Shown here: positions 1 through 8,202 of the stretch, in pieces
Layout of the letters: every line of letters starts with the position of its first letter
Position numbering within the stretch: position 1 is the stretch's first letter
The notes under the pieces: model-generated
Database searches by the model: none
The model's input: the letters and a program-made list of their open reading frames with translations, nothing else
What the model was told of the DNA's origin: nothing
From: a virus
Length of the DNA: 25,699 bases
Reading direction: 5' to 3' (one strand)
IMG/VR virus record: IMGVR_UViG_3300042879_000179
Coordinates: 1-25,699 of that record
Translations under genes and position numbers: made by a program

Positions 1-596
1 GCGGCAAACGCTGGCGCGTCGTTAGCTGTAGTGCCAGCGCCAAAGTCCTTGACAGATACAAGGTCACGCAGCTTGGCCTGCACAGTCTGCGCAACTGCAC
101 TGCCGCCGGCTTGGGAAAAGTTAAGTTTACTCGAATCAATCGCTGCACTGCTGCTGATGTCAGCATTAACAATCGTACCGTCCACGATGTTTGCAGACGC
201 CACAGTGACACCAGATGGCAATGCACCGGTGGCGAGCTTGGACAGGCCAATCGCTGCACTGCTGCTGATGTCAGCATTAACAATCGTACCGTCCACGATG
301 TTTGCAGACGCCACGGTGACACCAGATGGCAATGCACCGGTGGCGAGCTTGGACAGGCCAATCGCTGCACTGCTGCTGATGTCAGCATTAACAATCGTAC
401 CGTCTACGATGTTTGCGCTTGCAACGGTGACGCCCGCCGGTAGTGCGCCTGGCGCCAGTTTGCTTAGCGGGATATTCTCAAGCGTTGTGCCGCTGGGACC
501 CTGGATGCCGGGCACGACAACCGCCAGTGCTACGGATTGCTGGCCATCATCGACTAGGGAGATCTTGATCTGAGAAGCGTCATTTAGCGTAGTCAT
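1..596 (-). CDS. Tailspike/tail fibre with tandem repeats and start of a pectate-lyase-type beta-helix (partial)
   Basis: The 3' part is cut off by the left edge; 198 codons are visible and the frame is fully open. The start ATG overlaps the TGA of the upstream gene (TGATG). A short N-terminal region with a collagen-like GIQGPSG patch is followed by three copies of a 37-residue repeat containing NIVDGTIVNADI and LSKLATGAL, then by VSVKDFGAGTTANDAPAF near residues 180-197. That last motif is the usual entry into a phage pectate-lyase-3 type right-handed beta-helix (VKDFGAxGDGxTDDTxAI). Proteins of this layout are trimeric spikes whose beta-helix binds or cleaves surface polysaccharide. Its place as the last visible tail gene fits a receptor-binding role. 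Enzymatic activity is inference, because the catalytic part lies outside the window. Confidence 0.8.
   Translation of the reverse strand, partial: MTTLNDASQIKISLVDDGQQSVALAVVVPGIQGPSGTTLENIPLSKLAPGALPAGVTVASANIVDGTIVNADISSSAAIGLSKLATGALPSGVTVASANIVDGTIVNADISSSAAIGLSKLATGALPSGVTVASANIVDGTIVNADISSSAAIDSSKLNFSQAGGSAVAQTVQAKLRDLVSVKDFGAGTTANDAPAFA
139..471 (-). repeat. Tandem 111-bp direct repeat, three copies, inside the tailspike gene
   Basis: Copies lie at 139-249, 250-360 and 361-471, each 111 bp (37 codons), so the frame is kept. The first two differ at one position that I can see (an A/G at the equivalent of base 205). The third matches over its first half and then diverges. Near identity at the DNA level, not just in protein, points to a recent in-frame duplication that lengthens the spike stalk. 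Confidence 0.93.
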
Positions 597-1228
597 CAGC
601 TGTTCCTCGAATAGGTTTTCGCCACTGTTGCCACACCTTGCAGCCAGTAGTAACGCTCCCCGGCGCCGCTGGTCAGCGAGGCATCCCACCCGTAGCGGCC
701 CACCTCCAACCCGGCGGCGGTTGAAGGTGTCATGGCGATGCTCACCAGTCCGTCAGCAGCGGTTTCCAGCGCACAAGTGAAGGTGGCCTTTTGTAAATCA
801 TCGATCAGCCCCTTCACATCCGCGTCAGCGGCATAGCCGGTCAGATCGATCGGCTGGGCAATCACCATTGTGCCAAGCGCGGTGCTCGCCACCGTGATAG
901 GGCTGCCGCCATTGGTGGCGGAAACGGTAAATGCGCTACTGGTCAACCCGGTGGCCGAGACGAAATACACCTTGTTAAGCTCCAGCCCGCAGGGCACGTC
1001 CGGGGGCTCAGGCGTGGTCGTTGCCGGCAGTGTGGCCTCTGCGTTGCCCGGTGGCACGATTACCACCTTGTTGCCAGCGATCAGGCCGTGGCACGGCACG
1101 GTGAAGAACGGATTGCCGGTGGTCACGGTGAACGCCGTGATTGCCTGCTGTTTCTGCAGCGCTCGGAACACAGCCCGAAACGTCGAGTTCTGCAGGATCG
1201 TGATGTCCAGCTTGGCGGGGTAGATCAC
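596..1228 (-). CDS. BppU-like baseplate/fibre domain protein with an inserted module
   Basis: This 210-residue protein starts at GTG 1228, which overlaps the preceding TGA (GTGA). Residues 1-29 and about 123-205 together resemble the Ig-like N-terminal domain of phage BppU-type proteins: an LTGY strand, then charged strands, then GRYGWDASLTS and a final VATVAKTYSR strand. Residues 30-122 interrupt this fold with a module common in phage proteins (HGLxxGxxV, a proline-rich loop, xxxVYFVSAT, AFTVSATNGGSPI). Such small beta proteins usually connect fibres to the tail or sit next to spikes. It lies between the S74 fibre and the spike, so a link to host adsorption is likely; the exact role is unknown. 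Confidence 0.6.
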   Translation of the reverse strand: MIYPAKLDITILQNSTFRAVFRALQKQQAITAFTVTTGNPFFTVPCHGLIAGNKVVIVPPGNAEATLPATTTPEPPDVPCGLELNKVYFVSATGLTSSAFTVSATNGGSPITVASTALGTMVIAQPIDLTGYAADADVKGLIDDLQKATFTCALETAADGLVSIAMTPSTAAGLEVGRYGWDASLTSGAGERYYWLQGVATVAKTYSRNS

Positions 1229-1401
1229 TGGCCCTCAACCTCTGCAGCCACCACCTCAGGCGCAGCCGGCTCAGGCCTGATAACCTCAACCGCTGATAGG
1301 AACGCATCCAGCTGGCCAGCAGCAAGCTGCTTCAGGATGGCGTTGCCGCTGGCGTGGGCCACGCCGTAGGCGGTGATTAGCTGGGTTAGCTGGTCTTTCA
1401 T
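1225..1401 (-). CDS. Small protein between fibre and BppU-like gene (58 residues)
   Basis: I do not recognise this family. The start at ATG 1401 is chosen because AGGAG lies 5 bases upstream. An in-frame ATG at 1422, overlapping the fibre stop (TGATG), would add 7 residues but has no ribosome binding site. The N-terminal two thirds (KDQLTQLITAYGVAHASG, ILKQLAAGQLDAFLSAVEVI) look alpha-helical and soluble, and the tail is rich in Pro, Glu, Ala and Val. The stop overlaps the GTG of the next gene by 4 bases. Small genes next to fibres often encode assembly chaperones or tail-tip parts, but nothing in the sequence decides this. Confidence 0.65.
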   Translation of the reverse strand: MKDQLTQLITAYGVAHASGNAILKQLAAGQLDAFLSAVEVIRPEPAAPEVVAAEVEGQ

Positions 1402-1421
1402 CGGGGCTCCTGTCCTATCCA

Positions 1422-3869
1422 TCAGGATAGAGACTGCAGCGCTGCTTCCAGCGCGGCAATCCTGGCCTCATGGTCGTTCGCCACATTGATCAGGTGCACG
1501 CCAAAGCGGTCGTAGCTCACGCCTTCCGCCTCCCCGCCGAGGCCCCACATCACCATCTCCGGCGCATATTCTGCCACCTCTTCAGCGATCAGGCCCCACA
1601 CCCTGATGGTCGGATCGTCGCTGGTATTCTTTGGGTTGGGCAGGTAGCTCACCGGCCTAGTAGCCGACAGGATCCGGCGGCTTTCGGCCAGTGGTGCTGT
1701 CTGAATGTGAATCTTATATTTTTGCGATGATGTGACCCGTTGCACCTGATCATTCGTGGTGTTCAGGAACACGTTGGCGCTCACGCCTGTGGTGGTATTG
1801 GTGCGGATGCCGGAACTGAACACCGTGCCGTTAGCGGTGAAGGTGCCATCGCTCACCAGTGCGTTGGAGAACGTCTTGGCCCCGCCGATGGTTTGCGCGC
1901 CGATGGTGTAAACGCCGTTGGTGACGGTCGCGGCATTGCCGCTGATATTGTTGGACCACGCCAGCCCCGTAGCCGTACTATTGTCTGCCACCAGCACCTG
2001 CCCGCTGGCACCGACCGTCAGCTTGGCGAGAGTCGTGGCGCCGCTGGCAACCAGTAGATCGCCCTTGGTGTAGCTGGCTAGGTTGGTGCCGCCCCTAGCC
2101 ACCGCCAGGGTGCCGCTGGACAGGTTGCTGGCGTTACGGCATTCGTTGCTCACCTCCTCGATCGCCAGCTGCACGTTGGTGGCAGCGACCTGCCCCGCAG
2201 GGACAAAATCCACACCGCTGGCGGTCAGTGTGGTATAGCCCGCCGATGTATCCACCTCGACCCATGCCGTGCCGGTGGAAAGCAGCAGGTCCGGGGGCGC
2301 CAGCGCAACAGTAGGCGCCGGGCTGGTGCCGGTGCCGCTTTTGCTCACCACCAGGTAGTAGCCCGAGTTGGCTGCTGCAGCGGTAGGCAATGCGTTGCCG
2401 ACCACTAGGCCCAGCGTTGCGCCCTCGGCGGTGGTGCTGGCCACCTTATTGTTGGAGGCGTCATAGGTGCCGGCAAACTTGACCGCGCCGGTGCTGAGCC
2501 CGATCGGCTGCCAGACGTTGCCATCCCACATGAAGAAGGCTTTATCCAATGGGTTGAAATACAGCTGGCTGATGTAATCAGCAACTGGAATCGCCTCGCT
2601 TAGTTTCCCTACGCTGTAATCCGCCAGCTTGACGCCGGTTACGGCATCATTCGCCAGACGATCGGTCGGGAACTCGCCGGCTGTGATCTTGCTGGCGTTC
2701 AGGTCGGGAACACCAGATTCAGGGATGGTCGGTGCTTGGTGTTCCTGCCACTCGCTGCCGGTCCATGTCCACTCCACGCCCGTGGCAGCGTTGAACCACT
2801 GCTGACCCACAAACGCCCCATCGCCCGATGGCGATCCGTTGCTCACTACCGCAGAGGATTGATCCGCCAGCTTGGCGGCGGTGATTGCGCCGTCCTTCAC
2901 CGCGCCGGTGGGGATGCTCAGTGCGGCGTACTTCAGTTCGGTGATCGCCCCATCGGCAATCGTTGCGGCGAACGTCCCAGTGCCAGTGCCGGTTACGTCC
3001 CCAGTGAGGGTGATGGTCTGATCGCCGGTGTTAGTGCCCGAGCTGGTGCCTGCGAACGTCGATCCGTCCGTCCAGGTGCCGGATGCTGTCGCCAGCGTTC
3101 CCAGGCCTAGTGCGCTGCGCTGCGCTGCAGCATCCACGCCAGCGATCAGGGCGCGGCCAGCAGCAGTCAGCGGCACTTCCTGAACCGGCCCCGCACCGGC
3201 AGAGCTGCGGCCCAGCAGTCGATCGGTGGCAGAGACGTTCTGAATGCGGTCGTAAGTCACCGCGCCGGCGCCCAGCTTGGCCGTGATGACAGCACCCGTG
3301 CCGATCTTGTCGGCCAGCACCGCCCCATCGGCCAGCTTGCCGCTGGTCACGTTCAGATCCGCCAGCGCGGCGGTATTCACCGATCCGGCGGCATAGGCGG
3401 CCGAACCGAGCGGCGACACCTTCGCGGTAGTCACAGCACCGTCAGCCAGCTTGCCGGCGGTCACCTGCAGATCACCGATGCCGGCGGTGGGCATCACCAC
3501 CTGCTGGAACGCTGCCCCATCCCACACCTGCAGATTGCCGGTGCCGCTGTGCAGCCACCCACGGCCGCGGTGGTTCCCCGTGCTGGGGGCTGTGACCGCA
3601 ACGGCTGTTGCCGCATCGGCGGCCATCTTGGCGGCGGTGAGCACGCCATCGCCAATCGCCGCAGCACCCAGCTTAGTAACGCTGGTCTGATCCAGCTTTT
3701 CCAGGTCAATCTCCCCGGCGTCCACCAGGTCGATGCCTGCGGCAACCAAATCCTTCAGCGTGATTTTCTTCGTCTCGCTGGCAGAGATGTCGGCGATGGG
3801 CACCACATCATTAGCCGCCGCACCCGCCTTTGACAGGGCCGTGAGCTGGGTTATCCGCTGATCAGCCAA
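1422..3869 (-). CDS. Long tail fibre with C-terminal S74 intramolecular chaperone
   Basis: This 815-residue fibre begins at TTG 3869, supported by GGTGAGG about 7 bases upstream. The N-terminus (residues 1-45, RITQLTAL...VVPIADIS...TLKDL) is a fibre-attachment domain seen in many phages. Residues 100-340 carry repeated GA(V/I)TxAKLxxGAV stalk motifs. Two W-rich modules (about 360-380 and 445-460) precede a segment near 465-540 (KFAGTYDASNNK...NALPTAAAANSGYYLVV...GTAWVEVD) that I associate with cyanophage fibres. From about residue 711 there is a Peptidase_S74 domain: VTSSQKYK holds the Ser/Lys pair typical of autocleavage, followed by WGLIAEEVAEYAPEMV, VSYDRFGVHLINV and a C-terminal coiled coil. 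S74 domains direct trimer folding and then cut themselves off. It is a likely receptor-binding fibre. Confidence 0.88.
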   Translation of the reverse strand: MADQRITQLTALSKAGAAANDVVPIADISASETKKITLKDLVAAGIDLVDAGEIDLEKLDQTSVTKLGAAAIGDGVLTAAKMAADAATAVAVTAPSTGNHRGRGWLHSGTGNLQVWDGAAFQQVVMPTAGIGDLQVTAGKLADGAVTTAKVSPLGSAAYAAGSVNTAALADLNVTSGKLADGAVLADKIGTGAVITAKLGAGAVTYDRIQNVSATDRLLGRSSAGAGPVQEVPLTAAGRALIAGVDAAAQRSALGLGTLATASGTWTDGSTFAGTSSGTNTGDQTITLTGDVTGTGTGTFAATIADGAITELKYAALSIPTGAVKDGAITAAKLADQSSAVVSNGSPSGDGAFVGQQWFNAATGVEWTWTGSEWQEHQAPTIPESGVPDLNASKITAGEFPTDRLANDAVTGVKLADYSVGKLSEAIPVADYISQLYFNPLDKAFFMWDGNVWQPIGLSTGAVKFAGTYDASNNKVASTTAEGATLGLVVGNALPTAAAANSGYYLVVSKSGTGTSPAPTVALAPPDLLLSTGTAWVEVDTSAGYTTLTASGVDFVPAGQVAATNVQLAIEEVSNECRNASNLSSGTLAVARGGTNLASYTKGDLLVASGATTLAKLTVGASGQVLVADNSTATGLAWSNNISGNAATVTNGVYTIGAQTIGGAKTFSNALVSDGTFTANGTVFSSGIRTNTTTGVSANVFLNTTNDQVQRVTSSQKYKIHIQTAPLAESRRILSATRPVSYLPNPKNTSDDPTIRVWGLIAEEVAEYAPEMVMWGLGGEAEGVSYDRFGVHLINVANDHEARIAALEAALQSLS

Positions 3870-3899
3870 GGGTGCGCCTCACCGCGACCGTCCACAGGC

Positions 3900-3911
3900 T
3901 CAGGCTACGGA
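3900..3911 (-). repeat. Junction motif copy (TCCGTAGCCTGA)
   Basis: An exact 12-base copy in the gap between the 294-residue tail protein (stop 3917) and the long fibre (TTG start 3869). It starts a few bases after the upstream stop and reads in the direction of transcription. Flanking CCGTCC and GGACGG (3911-3916 and 3890-3895) could form a 6-bp stem around it. There is no U tract, so it is not an intrinsic terminator. Confidence 0.7.
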
Positions 3912-3916
3912 CGGGC

Positions 3917-4801
3917 TCAGTCGTCCACCTCCTGCAGCAGGTAGTCCAGCGACTGCTCCAGCTCGATGCGGTCGTCATCCTCTTTCAGGATATAGTTAGC
4001 CGGCTTGCCATACACCAGCTGGATTTCATCGGTGGTGACAAAATCAATGGCGCAGCGCACGATGTCGCCAGCTCGCACCTGCACACCGGAGCGATTTACC
4101 ACTGCGGTCAGGTTGTAGAAGACCGTATCAACCGTAGGATCAATGTCCTTGTCGGTCAGATACAGGGCTAGATCAAACTCGCTGCCAATCTCCACCCGCT
4201 GGATCAGCTGCAGTAGCAGCAGAGACGGCTCGGTAAGCCCGATCGTGAGATAGTTGAACTCGCACTCGATCCGCCCAGCGCCGCTGATCAGGCCGGCGGA
4301 TAGCTGCTGGCGAAACCGATCATTGAGGCTTGTGGCGTCAATTGTCTGCCGGTCGGTGTTGAACTCGTAGCCCTCCACCGATCCCAATAGGTTGAACTGC
4401 ACATCACGCACGCGCACGCTGATCTGCAGCGGGTCGCCGGTGAATGCTGCCAGCGGGATCTCATTGGCGCGGACGTTGTTGACCGCATCGGTGAAGGTCG
4501 GGAAGAATCGCAGGCCACCCACGGCGTTGACATGCACGTAGGCCGTGAAGCTCTCCTGGGGCGGGTCGGTGCTCTCCAGGCCCCACACGGACGGCGGGAA
4601 GAATACCAGCCCACGGGCGTCCGTGGTGCTGATGTCCACCCGATCGCCGATCAGGATGTTGTTGATCGCCCCATCAAACGACAACCGGTTTAGCGACGTG
4701 TTCACATCGTCGGGGATGATCTGATCTGACACCCGGCCGATGAATGCTTTGGTGCCACGCCTCAGCTTGACGTTGCCCTTTGTGCCGAGGTAGTGCGTCA
4801 T
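3917..4801 (-). CDS. Tail protein with a tail-tube-like domain
   Basis: This 294-residue protein starts at an ATG overlapping the upstream TGA (TGATG). It has no signal peptide or membrane segment and looks all-beta. The centre (EGYEFNTDRQTIDATSLNDRF, then a QQLSAGLISGAGRIECEF stretch) resembles the signature of tail-tube proteins, in which a 'xxIDxTxxxDxFRxxxxGLxxxGxI' pattern precedes the tube strands. The N-terminal half (RGTKAFIGRVSDQI, LSFDGAINNILIGDRVDIST) is not recognised, and the C-terminus is acidic (KEDDDRIELEQSLDYLLQEVDD). It is the second such protein in tandem after the J-like hub. It may form a ring or adaptor at the tail tip that holds the fibre encoded next; that role is inference. 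Confidence 0.55.
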   Translation of the reverse strand: MTHYLGTKGNVKLRRGTKAFIGRVSDQIIPDDVNTSLNRLSFDGAINNILIGDRVDISTTDARGLVFFPPSVWGLESTDPPQESFTAYVHVNAVGGLRFFPTFTDAVNNVRANEIPLAAFTGDPLQISVRVRDVQFNLLGSVEGYEFNTDRQTIDATSLNDRFRQQLSAGLISGAGRIECEFNYLTIGLTEPSLLLLQLIQRVEIGSEFDLALYLTDKDIDPTVDTVFYNLTAVVNRSGVQVRAGDIVRCAIDFVTTDEIQLVYGKPANYILKEDDDRIELEQSLDYLLQEVDD

Positions 4802-5241
4802 CAGTTGGCCTGGTTGATGGCCTCGTCAAAGTCTCCGTCCATCGTGAACTGAATCGGCACCACCACCAGCTCACCCACCGCCGAGCCGATCACAGCGCTG
4901 GTGATGTAGGCGTACATCTTGATGTCGTCAACGCCGCCGGTGTCTACGTCCAGCTCCAGAAAGACCCGATCCTGTTCGGTGATAGCGCCCCGCTTGTGGA
5001 TCTTGGCCAGTAGCGCGGTGAACTGCGTTTTCTGCGCCGACTCGCCCGGCTCCAGCCGGTAGTACATCAGGGTGGCGCTGCCCGTTGCGCCCTTTAGCGA
5101 TGGGATGAACGACCGCGCATCAGCGCCTAGGTCAGTGGTGGGCAGCAGGTCAACGCTGCTCTCCACAGACCAGCTCTGCACCTTCGCAACGGGCTTGCCG
5201 TTGAAGATCAGCCCCCCGGTTCGGCCTGTGTAGTAACCCAT
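4801..5241 (-). CDS. Small tail-tube-like structural protein
   Basis: This 146-residue protein has ATG 5241 preceded by GGAGG about 10 bases upstream. The sequence runs TGGLIFNGKPVAKVQSWSVE, then TTDLGADARSFIPSLKGATGSATLMYYRL, then RVFLELDVDTGG...IQFTMDGD. The pattern 'x-V-xxWSVE...TTxLGxxARxFxPxLKGATGSATLxYY' is that of phage tail-tube-fold proteins. The real tube protein of this phage is the larger gene at 13887, so this second tube-like protein directly after the hub probably builds a terminal ring or connects fibres. Fold assignment is fairly good; the function is inferred from position. Confidence 0.6.
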   Translation of the reverse strand: MGYYTGRTGGLIFNGKPVAKVQSWSVESSVDLLPTTDLGADARSFIPSLKGATGSATLMYYRLEPGESAQKTQFTALLAKIHKRGAITEQDRVFLELDVDTGGVDDIKMYAYITSAVIGSAVGELVVVPIQFTMDGDFDEAINQAN

Positions 5242-5262
5242 CAGCTGGCGCCCTCCTGCATC

Positions 5263-5274
5263 TCAGGCTACTCA
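5263..5274 (-). repeat. Junction motif copy (core TAGCCTGA)
   Basis: The core is exact at 5263-5270; over 12 bases it matches the consensus at 10. It lies one base after the TGA of the J-like gene and 21 bases before the ATG of the tail-tube-like gene, in the direction of transcription. Confidence 0.6.
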
Positions 5275-8202
5275 CCGCACACTGAACAGCGCATCGCTGA
5301 AGTCCGCCACCCGACTCAGCAGGTTGCCGTCCACCGTCTCGCAAGGGTGCTCCAGCGCCTTAACCGTCACCTCCCCTTCCTCGCTCATCGTCACCTCCGT
5401 CACCCGGAACACCCGCTTGCGATCAGTGACGGCGCCCAGCACGAACATGGAGCCCGCGTCATCGCTCAGGGCGTTGGCTTTGCCGTCCGCCACCGTCACG
5501 CTGGCCAGCGAGCGGACGTTGCCGCCGCTGCGATACACCAGCGCGGCATAGGTGCCATCGCGCAGCCGATCGCTCAGCGGGGCATTGAGCACGCCGCCAG
5601 GCATCACCACGCCGGCTGTCATCCGGTCCCAGGTGTTCAGGCCCACGTCCACGTAGATGTAGGCGCCAGGGCTCACCGGTGTGTCGGTGGGGAAGGTCTG
5701 GAACTCAATGCCTCGCCGCACCCATCGCCGCTGATTGCACAGCAGCTTGCCGTAGAGGATCGCCTGCTTGCGCTGGGTAACGAACTGCGAGAGGTCGAAC
5801 GTCTGGCGGATCGCTGCATCCTCAACGGCATCCACCAACCGCACATCGACGCTGGAGTTGCGCGGGAACACGTCGTCCTCCTCTGTTTCCCGGTAGATCA
5901 CCGTGGCGATCAGGTCCTGAACGCTGGCGCCGTAGTCGAGGAACTCTTCGCGGTAGGTGCCCTCCAGGATGTTGCCAGTGGTGAACAGCGCCGAGATGTT
6001 CACGCGGCGATTGGCGCGGCCGCTGCTGTTCACCGGCACTGCCGGCACTAACGTCTCCTTTCCGCCGATCTTGCCGAACTCCAGCAGCGAGTAGGGCGCC
6101 ACCTCGGCCCAGAACTGCCGCCAAGATCCGACCTCAGCGATCAGCGGATCCATGAACAGTTGGCACCCGAGGCCGCTGTTCTGACAGAACCGCTTGCTTA
6201 GGGCCAGGCTTTGCCAGTCCACGCCGGATGGCTTGGCGTACCGGCCGATGCCGTTTTCTTTGTCCAGCACCGTGTCAGCGAAGATGTCCGGCGCCCAGCT
6301 GGTGCTGCCAGCGCTCTTGCTGTAGGTGCCGTCATCATTCACCACCCAGGAATCCTTACCCTCGGTGACGAACGCCGAGATGCTGCGCAGATCCTGCACG
6401 CCGCGGCCGGAAAATACCCCGAATGCCATGGTGCTCATCCGGGCATACTTGCCCTCGGTTGATCTCAGCTGCTGCTCTGTAACGGCCGTGATCTGGAACT
6501 CTGGGCCCGCCTCGAAACTGAACTGAATGTCGGTGTCGCTGCGGACGCTGAACAGATCCCACTCATTGGTGAGCACCGGCCCGCGATCCTTCAGCACTGA
6601 GCTGATGTCCTTTAGGTTGCCCACCCATCGAAACCGATTGCCGCCGTGCTTAAAGCTCTCGCCTTTGCCGCTGTTCTCAATCAAGGCGATTTGTTTCTGC
6701 CCGTTCTGCGCCCGCTCGGCCGCTAGGTCGCTGATCGGCTGAAACTCAAACTCCCACTTCTGATTGCCGCTGCCGGCGCGAAAGTCAAGGCTGATGAAAT
6801 TATCGAGATCAGCGGACCTGCGGCAGGCGATAATCAGCGGCAGCAGATCCTGAGTAGACCTACTGAGCGGCCGATACAGCAGCCGAAAGAACGCCAGCCG
6901 GGACTTGATGCCGTTGTCACTTGCCTTGTATCCCTCGGGCTCACTGTCGCCGTATTTTTTCTGCCTTCCCTGAATGCGGCGAAACAGCTTGACCCGCATC
7001 GAGAACGACACTATTTCGCAGGCTGTCACCGTCTGATACGCGGCACTGTCGGCCTTGCACAAGGCCTTGGTGTAGAAGTCATCATCCTTTGCGCCGTTTT
7101 CCGGCGCCTTGCTGTCGCCGTAGGGCGTTGACGGGGTGCGGCCTGCAGCGATGCAGCGGAACGTGGCCCGCACCTCGTTGTCGTCAAGGTTGGTGTTGTC
7201 GGTGATGCTGAGCAGGGCGAATCGGGCAGTGCCCAGCTGGTAGGTGCTGCCGCGGTCCAGGCTGCTCACCAGCTGGTAGCGCTGCTCCTGGGCGGCCTCT
7301 TCGGCGATGTTGGTTTTTTTGTTCTGGGTCTTGGCGAACACCAGCGTGATCTGTGTGCCGACCGTGTAGCGACCACTGCCGCCAGCGCCCCATCCGTTGG
7401 TGGTCAGGGTGATGCCATTGTTGGCGGTCACGATGTCGCCTTTGCTGTTGCGCTCCTGTAGCTGGACGTTGATCGGGATCGGATTGAACACCCCGCAGCT
7501 GGTCAAGCTGCTGGGGCTGAATGCCTGGCTGTAGCCGCTGCGGCGAGTTGCGCCATCGATGATCCGGCACACGTCATCGCCCGGCGCGGCGCCCTCGCGG
7601 GAGGGGTCGCTGTCATCACCGATCTGCCGCTGATTGAATCTGGCGTTGCCGCTCTGGTTGAAATAGAGCCAGGTCTTGGATGCGGCGAACTCCCGCAGCG
7701 GCAGCTGGCCGAATGCCACCCGGTCCCAATCAATCTTGCGGATACTGGCAGCACCGGCCACCAGCAGCAGCTGCATAAATTGCGAACTGCCATAGCTGCG
7801 GACGCTGGACCACACCAGCGACGTGGCCACACGCACGCCGCCGCGTGGATTCTGCGCGGTGTTGGTGTAGACCAAGTTGATCGGCTCGCCGTACTGGGCC
7901 AGCTCCTGGGAGCTGTTGAACCCGAACCGTGGGGCGAAGCGCTGCTCACGGGTCTGCCGCGGGCTACGACCGGCGCTAGGCACCGATGGCCGCAGCAGCA
8001 GGGCGCTGGCCACCTGGAACAGGATGCCCACCACCGTGAGCGCAAGGGCGACGGCGCCGGGGCCCGCTTGGATCTCCGCCTGTTGATCCTCAATGCTGCG
8101 GCTGTAGTCCTTCTGTTGCGCCGCGATGAAGTCTAGGTAGTCCTCCTGACTCACGCCCAGCTGCTCAATCAGCTGGTGCTCATAGGGCAGCAGTCGTCTC
8201 AT
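5272..8202 (-). CDS. Tail tip hub protein, lambda J-like
   Basis: This 976-residue protein starts at ATG 8202, sharing ATGA with the end of the K-like gene. The frame is open further upstream to 8511, but that part overlaps the K-like gene in another frame. The N-terminus is helical (LLPYEHQLIEQLGVSQEDYLDF), with a hydrophobic segment at residues 48-70, then the J-family region with SSQELAQYGEPINLVYTN. The C-terminus (FRVTEVTMSEEGEVTVKALEH...LFSVR) matches the end of the conserved hub of J proteins. Lambda J is 1132 residues and continues into fibronectin-type and receptor-binding parts; here these are absent, so host recognition must reside in the downstream genes. It closes the tube tip and opens it on DNA release. 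Confidence 0.85.
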   Translation of the reverse strand: MRRLLPYEHQLIEQLGVSQEDYLDFIAAQQKDYSRSIEDQQAEIQAGPGAVALALTVVGILFQVASALLLRPSVPSAGRSPRQTREQRFAPRFGFNSSQELAQYGEPINLVYTNTAQNPRGGVRVATSLVWSSVRSYGSSQFMQLLLVAGAASIRKIDWDRVAFGQLPLREFAASKTWLYFNQSGNARFNQRQIGDDSDPSREGAAPGDDVCRIIDGATRRSGYSQAFSPSSLTSCGVFNPIPINVQLQERNSKGDIVTANNGITLTTNGWGAGGSGRYTVGTQITLVFAKTQNKKTNIAEEAAQEQRYQLVSSLDRGSTYQLGTARFALLSITDNTNLDDNEVRATFRCIAAGRTPSTPYGDSKAPENGAKDDDFYTKALCKADSAAYQTVTACEIVSFSMRVKLFRRIQGRQKKYGDSEPEGYKASDNGIKSRLAFFRLLYRPLSRSTQDLLPLIIACRRSADLDNFISLDFRAGSGNQKWEFEFQPISDLAAERAQNGQKQIALIENSGKGESFKHGGNRFRWVGNLKDISSVLKDRGPVLTNEWDLFSVRSDTDIQFSFEAGPEFQITAVTEQQLRSTEGKYARMSTMAFGVFSGRGVQDLRSISAFVTEGKDSWVVNDDGTYSKSAGSTSWAPDIFADTVLDKENGIGRYAKPSGVDWQSLALSKRFCQNSGLGCQLFMDPLIAEVGSWRQFWAEVAPYSLLEFGKIGGKETLVPAVPVNSSGRANRRVNISALFTTGNILEGTYREEFLDYGASVQDLIATVIYRETEEDDVFPRNSSVDVRLVDAVEDAAIRQTFDLSQFVTQRKQAILYGKLLCNQRRWVRRGIEFQTFPTDTPVSPGAYIYVDVGLNTWDRMTAGVVMPGGVLNAPLSDRLRDGTYAALVYRSGGNVRSLASVTVADGKANALSDDAGSMFVLGAVTDRKRVFRVTEVTMSEEGEVTVKALEHPCETVDGNLLSRVADFSDALFSVR

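Noticed and set aside
139-471. CRISPR-like array
   Set aside because: The repeats abut with no spacers, are 111 bp long, in frame, and lie in a coding gene.
31-573. Plus-strand open frames over the 111-bp repeats
   Set aside because: They are shadows of the spike gene, which has a coupled start at 596 and clear fibre motifs.
1402-1422. Start of the 58-residue gene at ATG 1422
   Set aside because: It overlaps the fibre stop but lacks a ribosome binding site, whereas ATG 1401 has AGGAG at proper distance; coupling could still allow some use of it.
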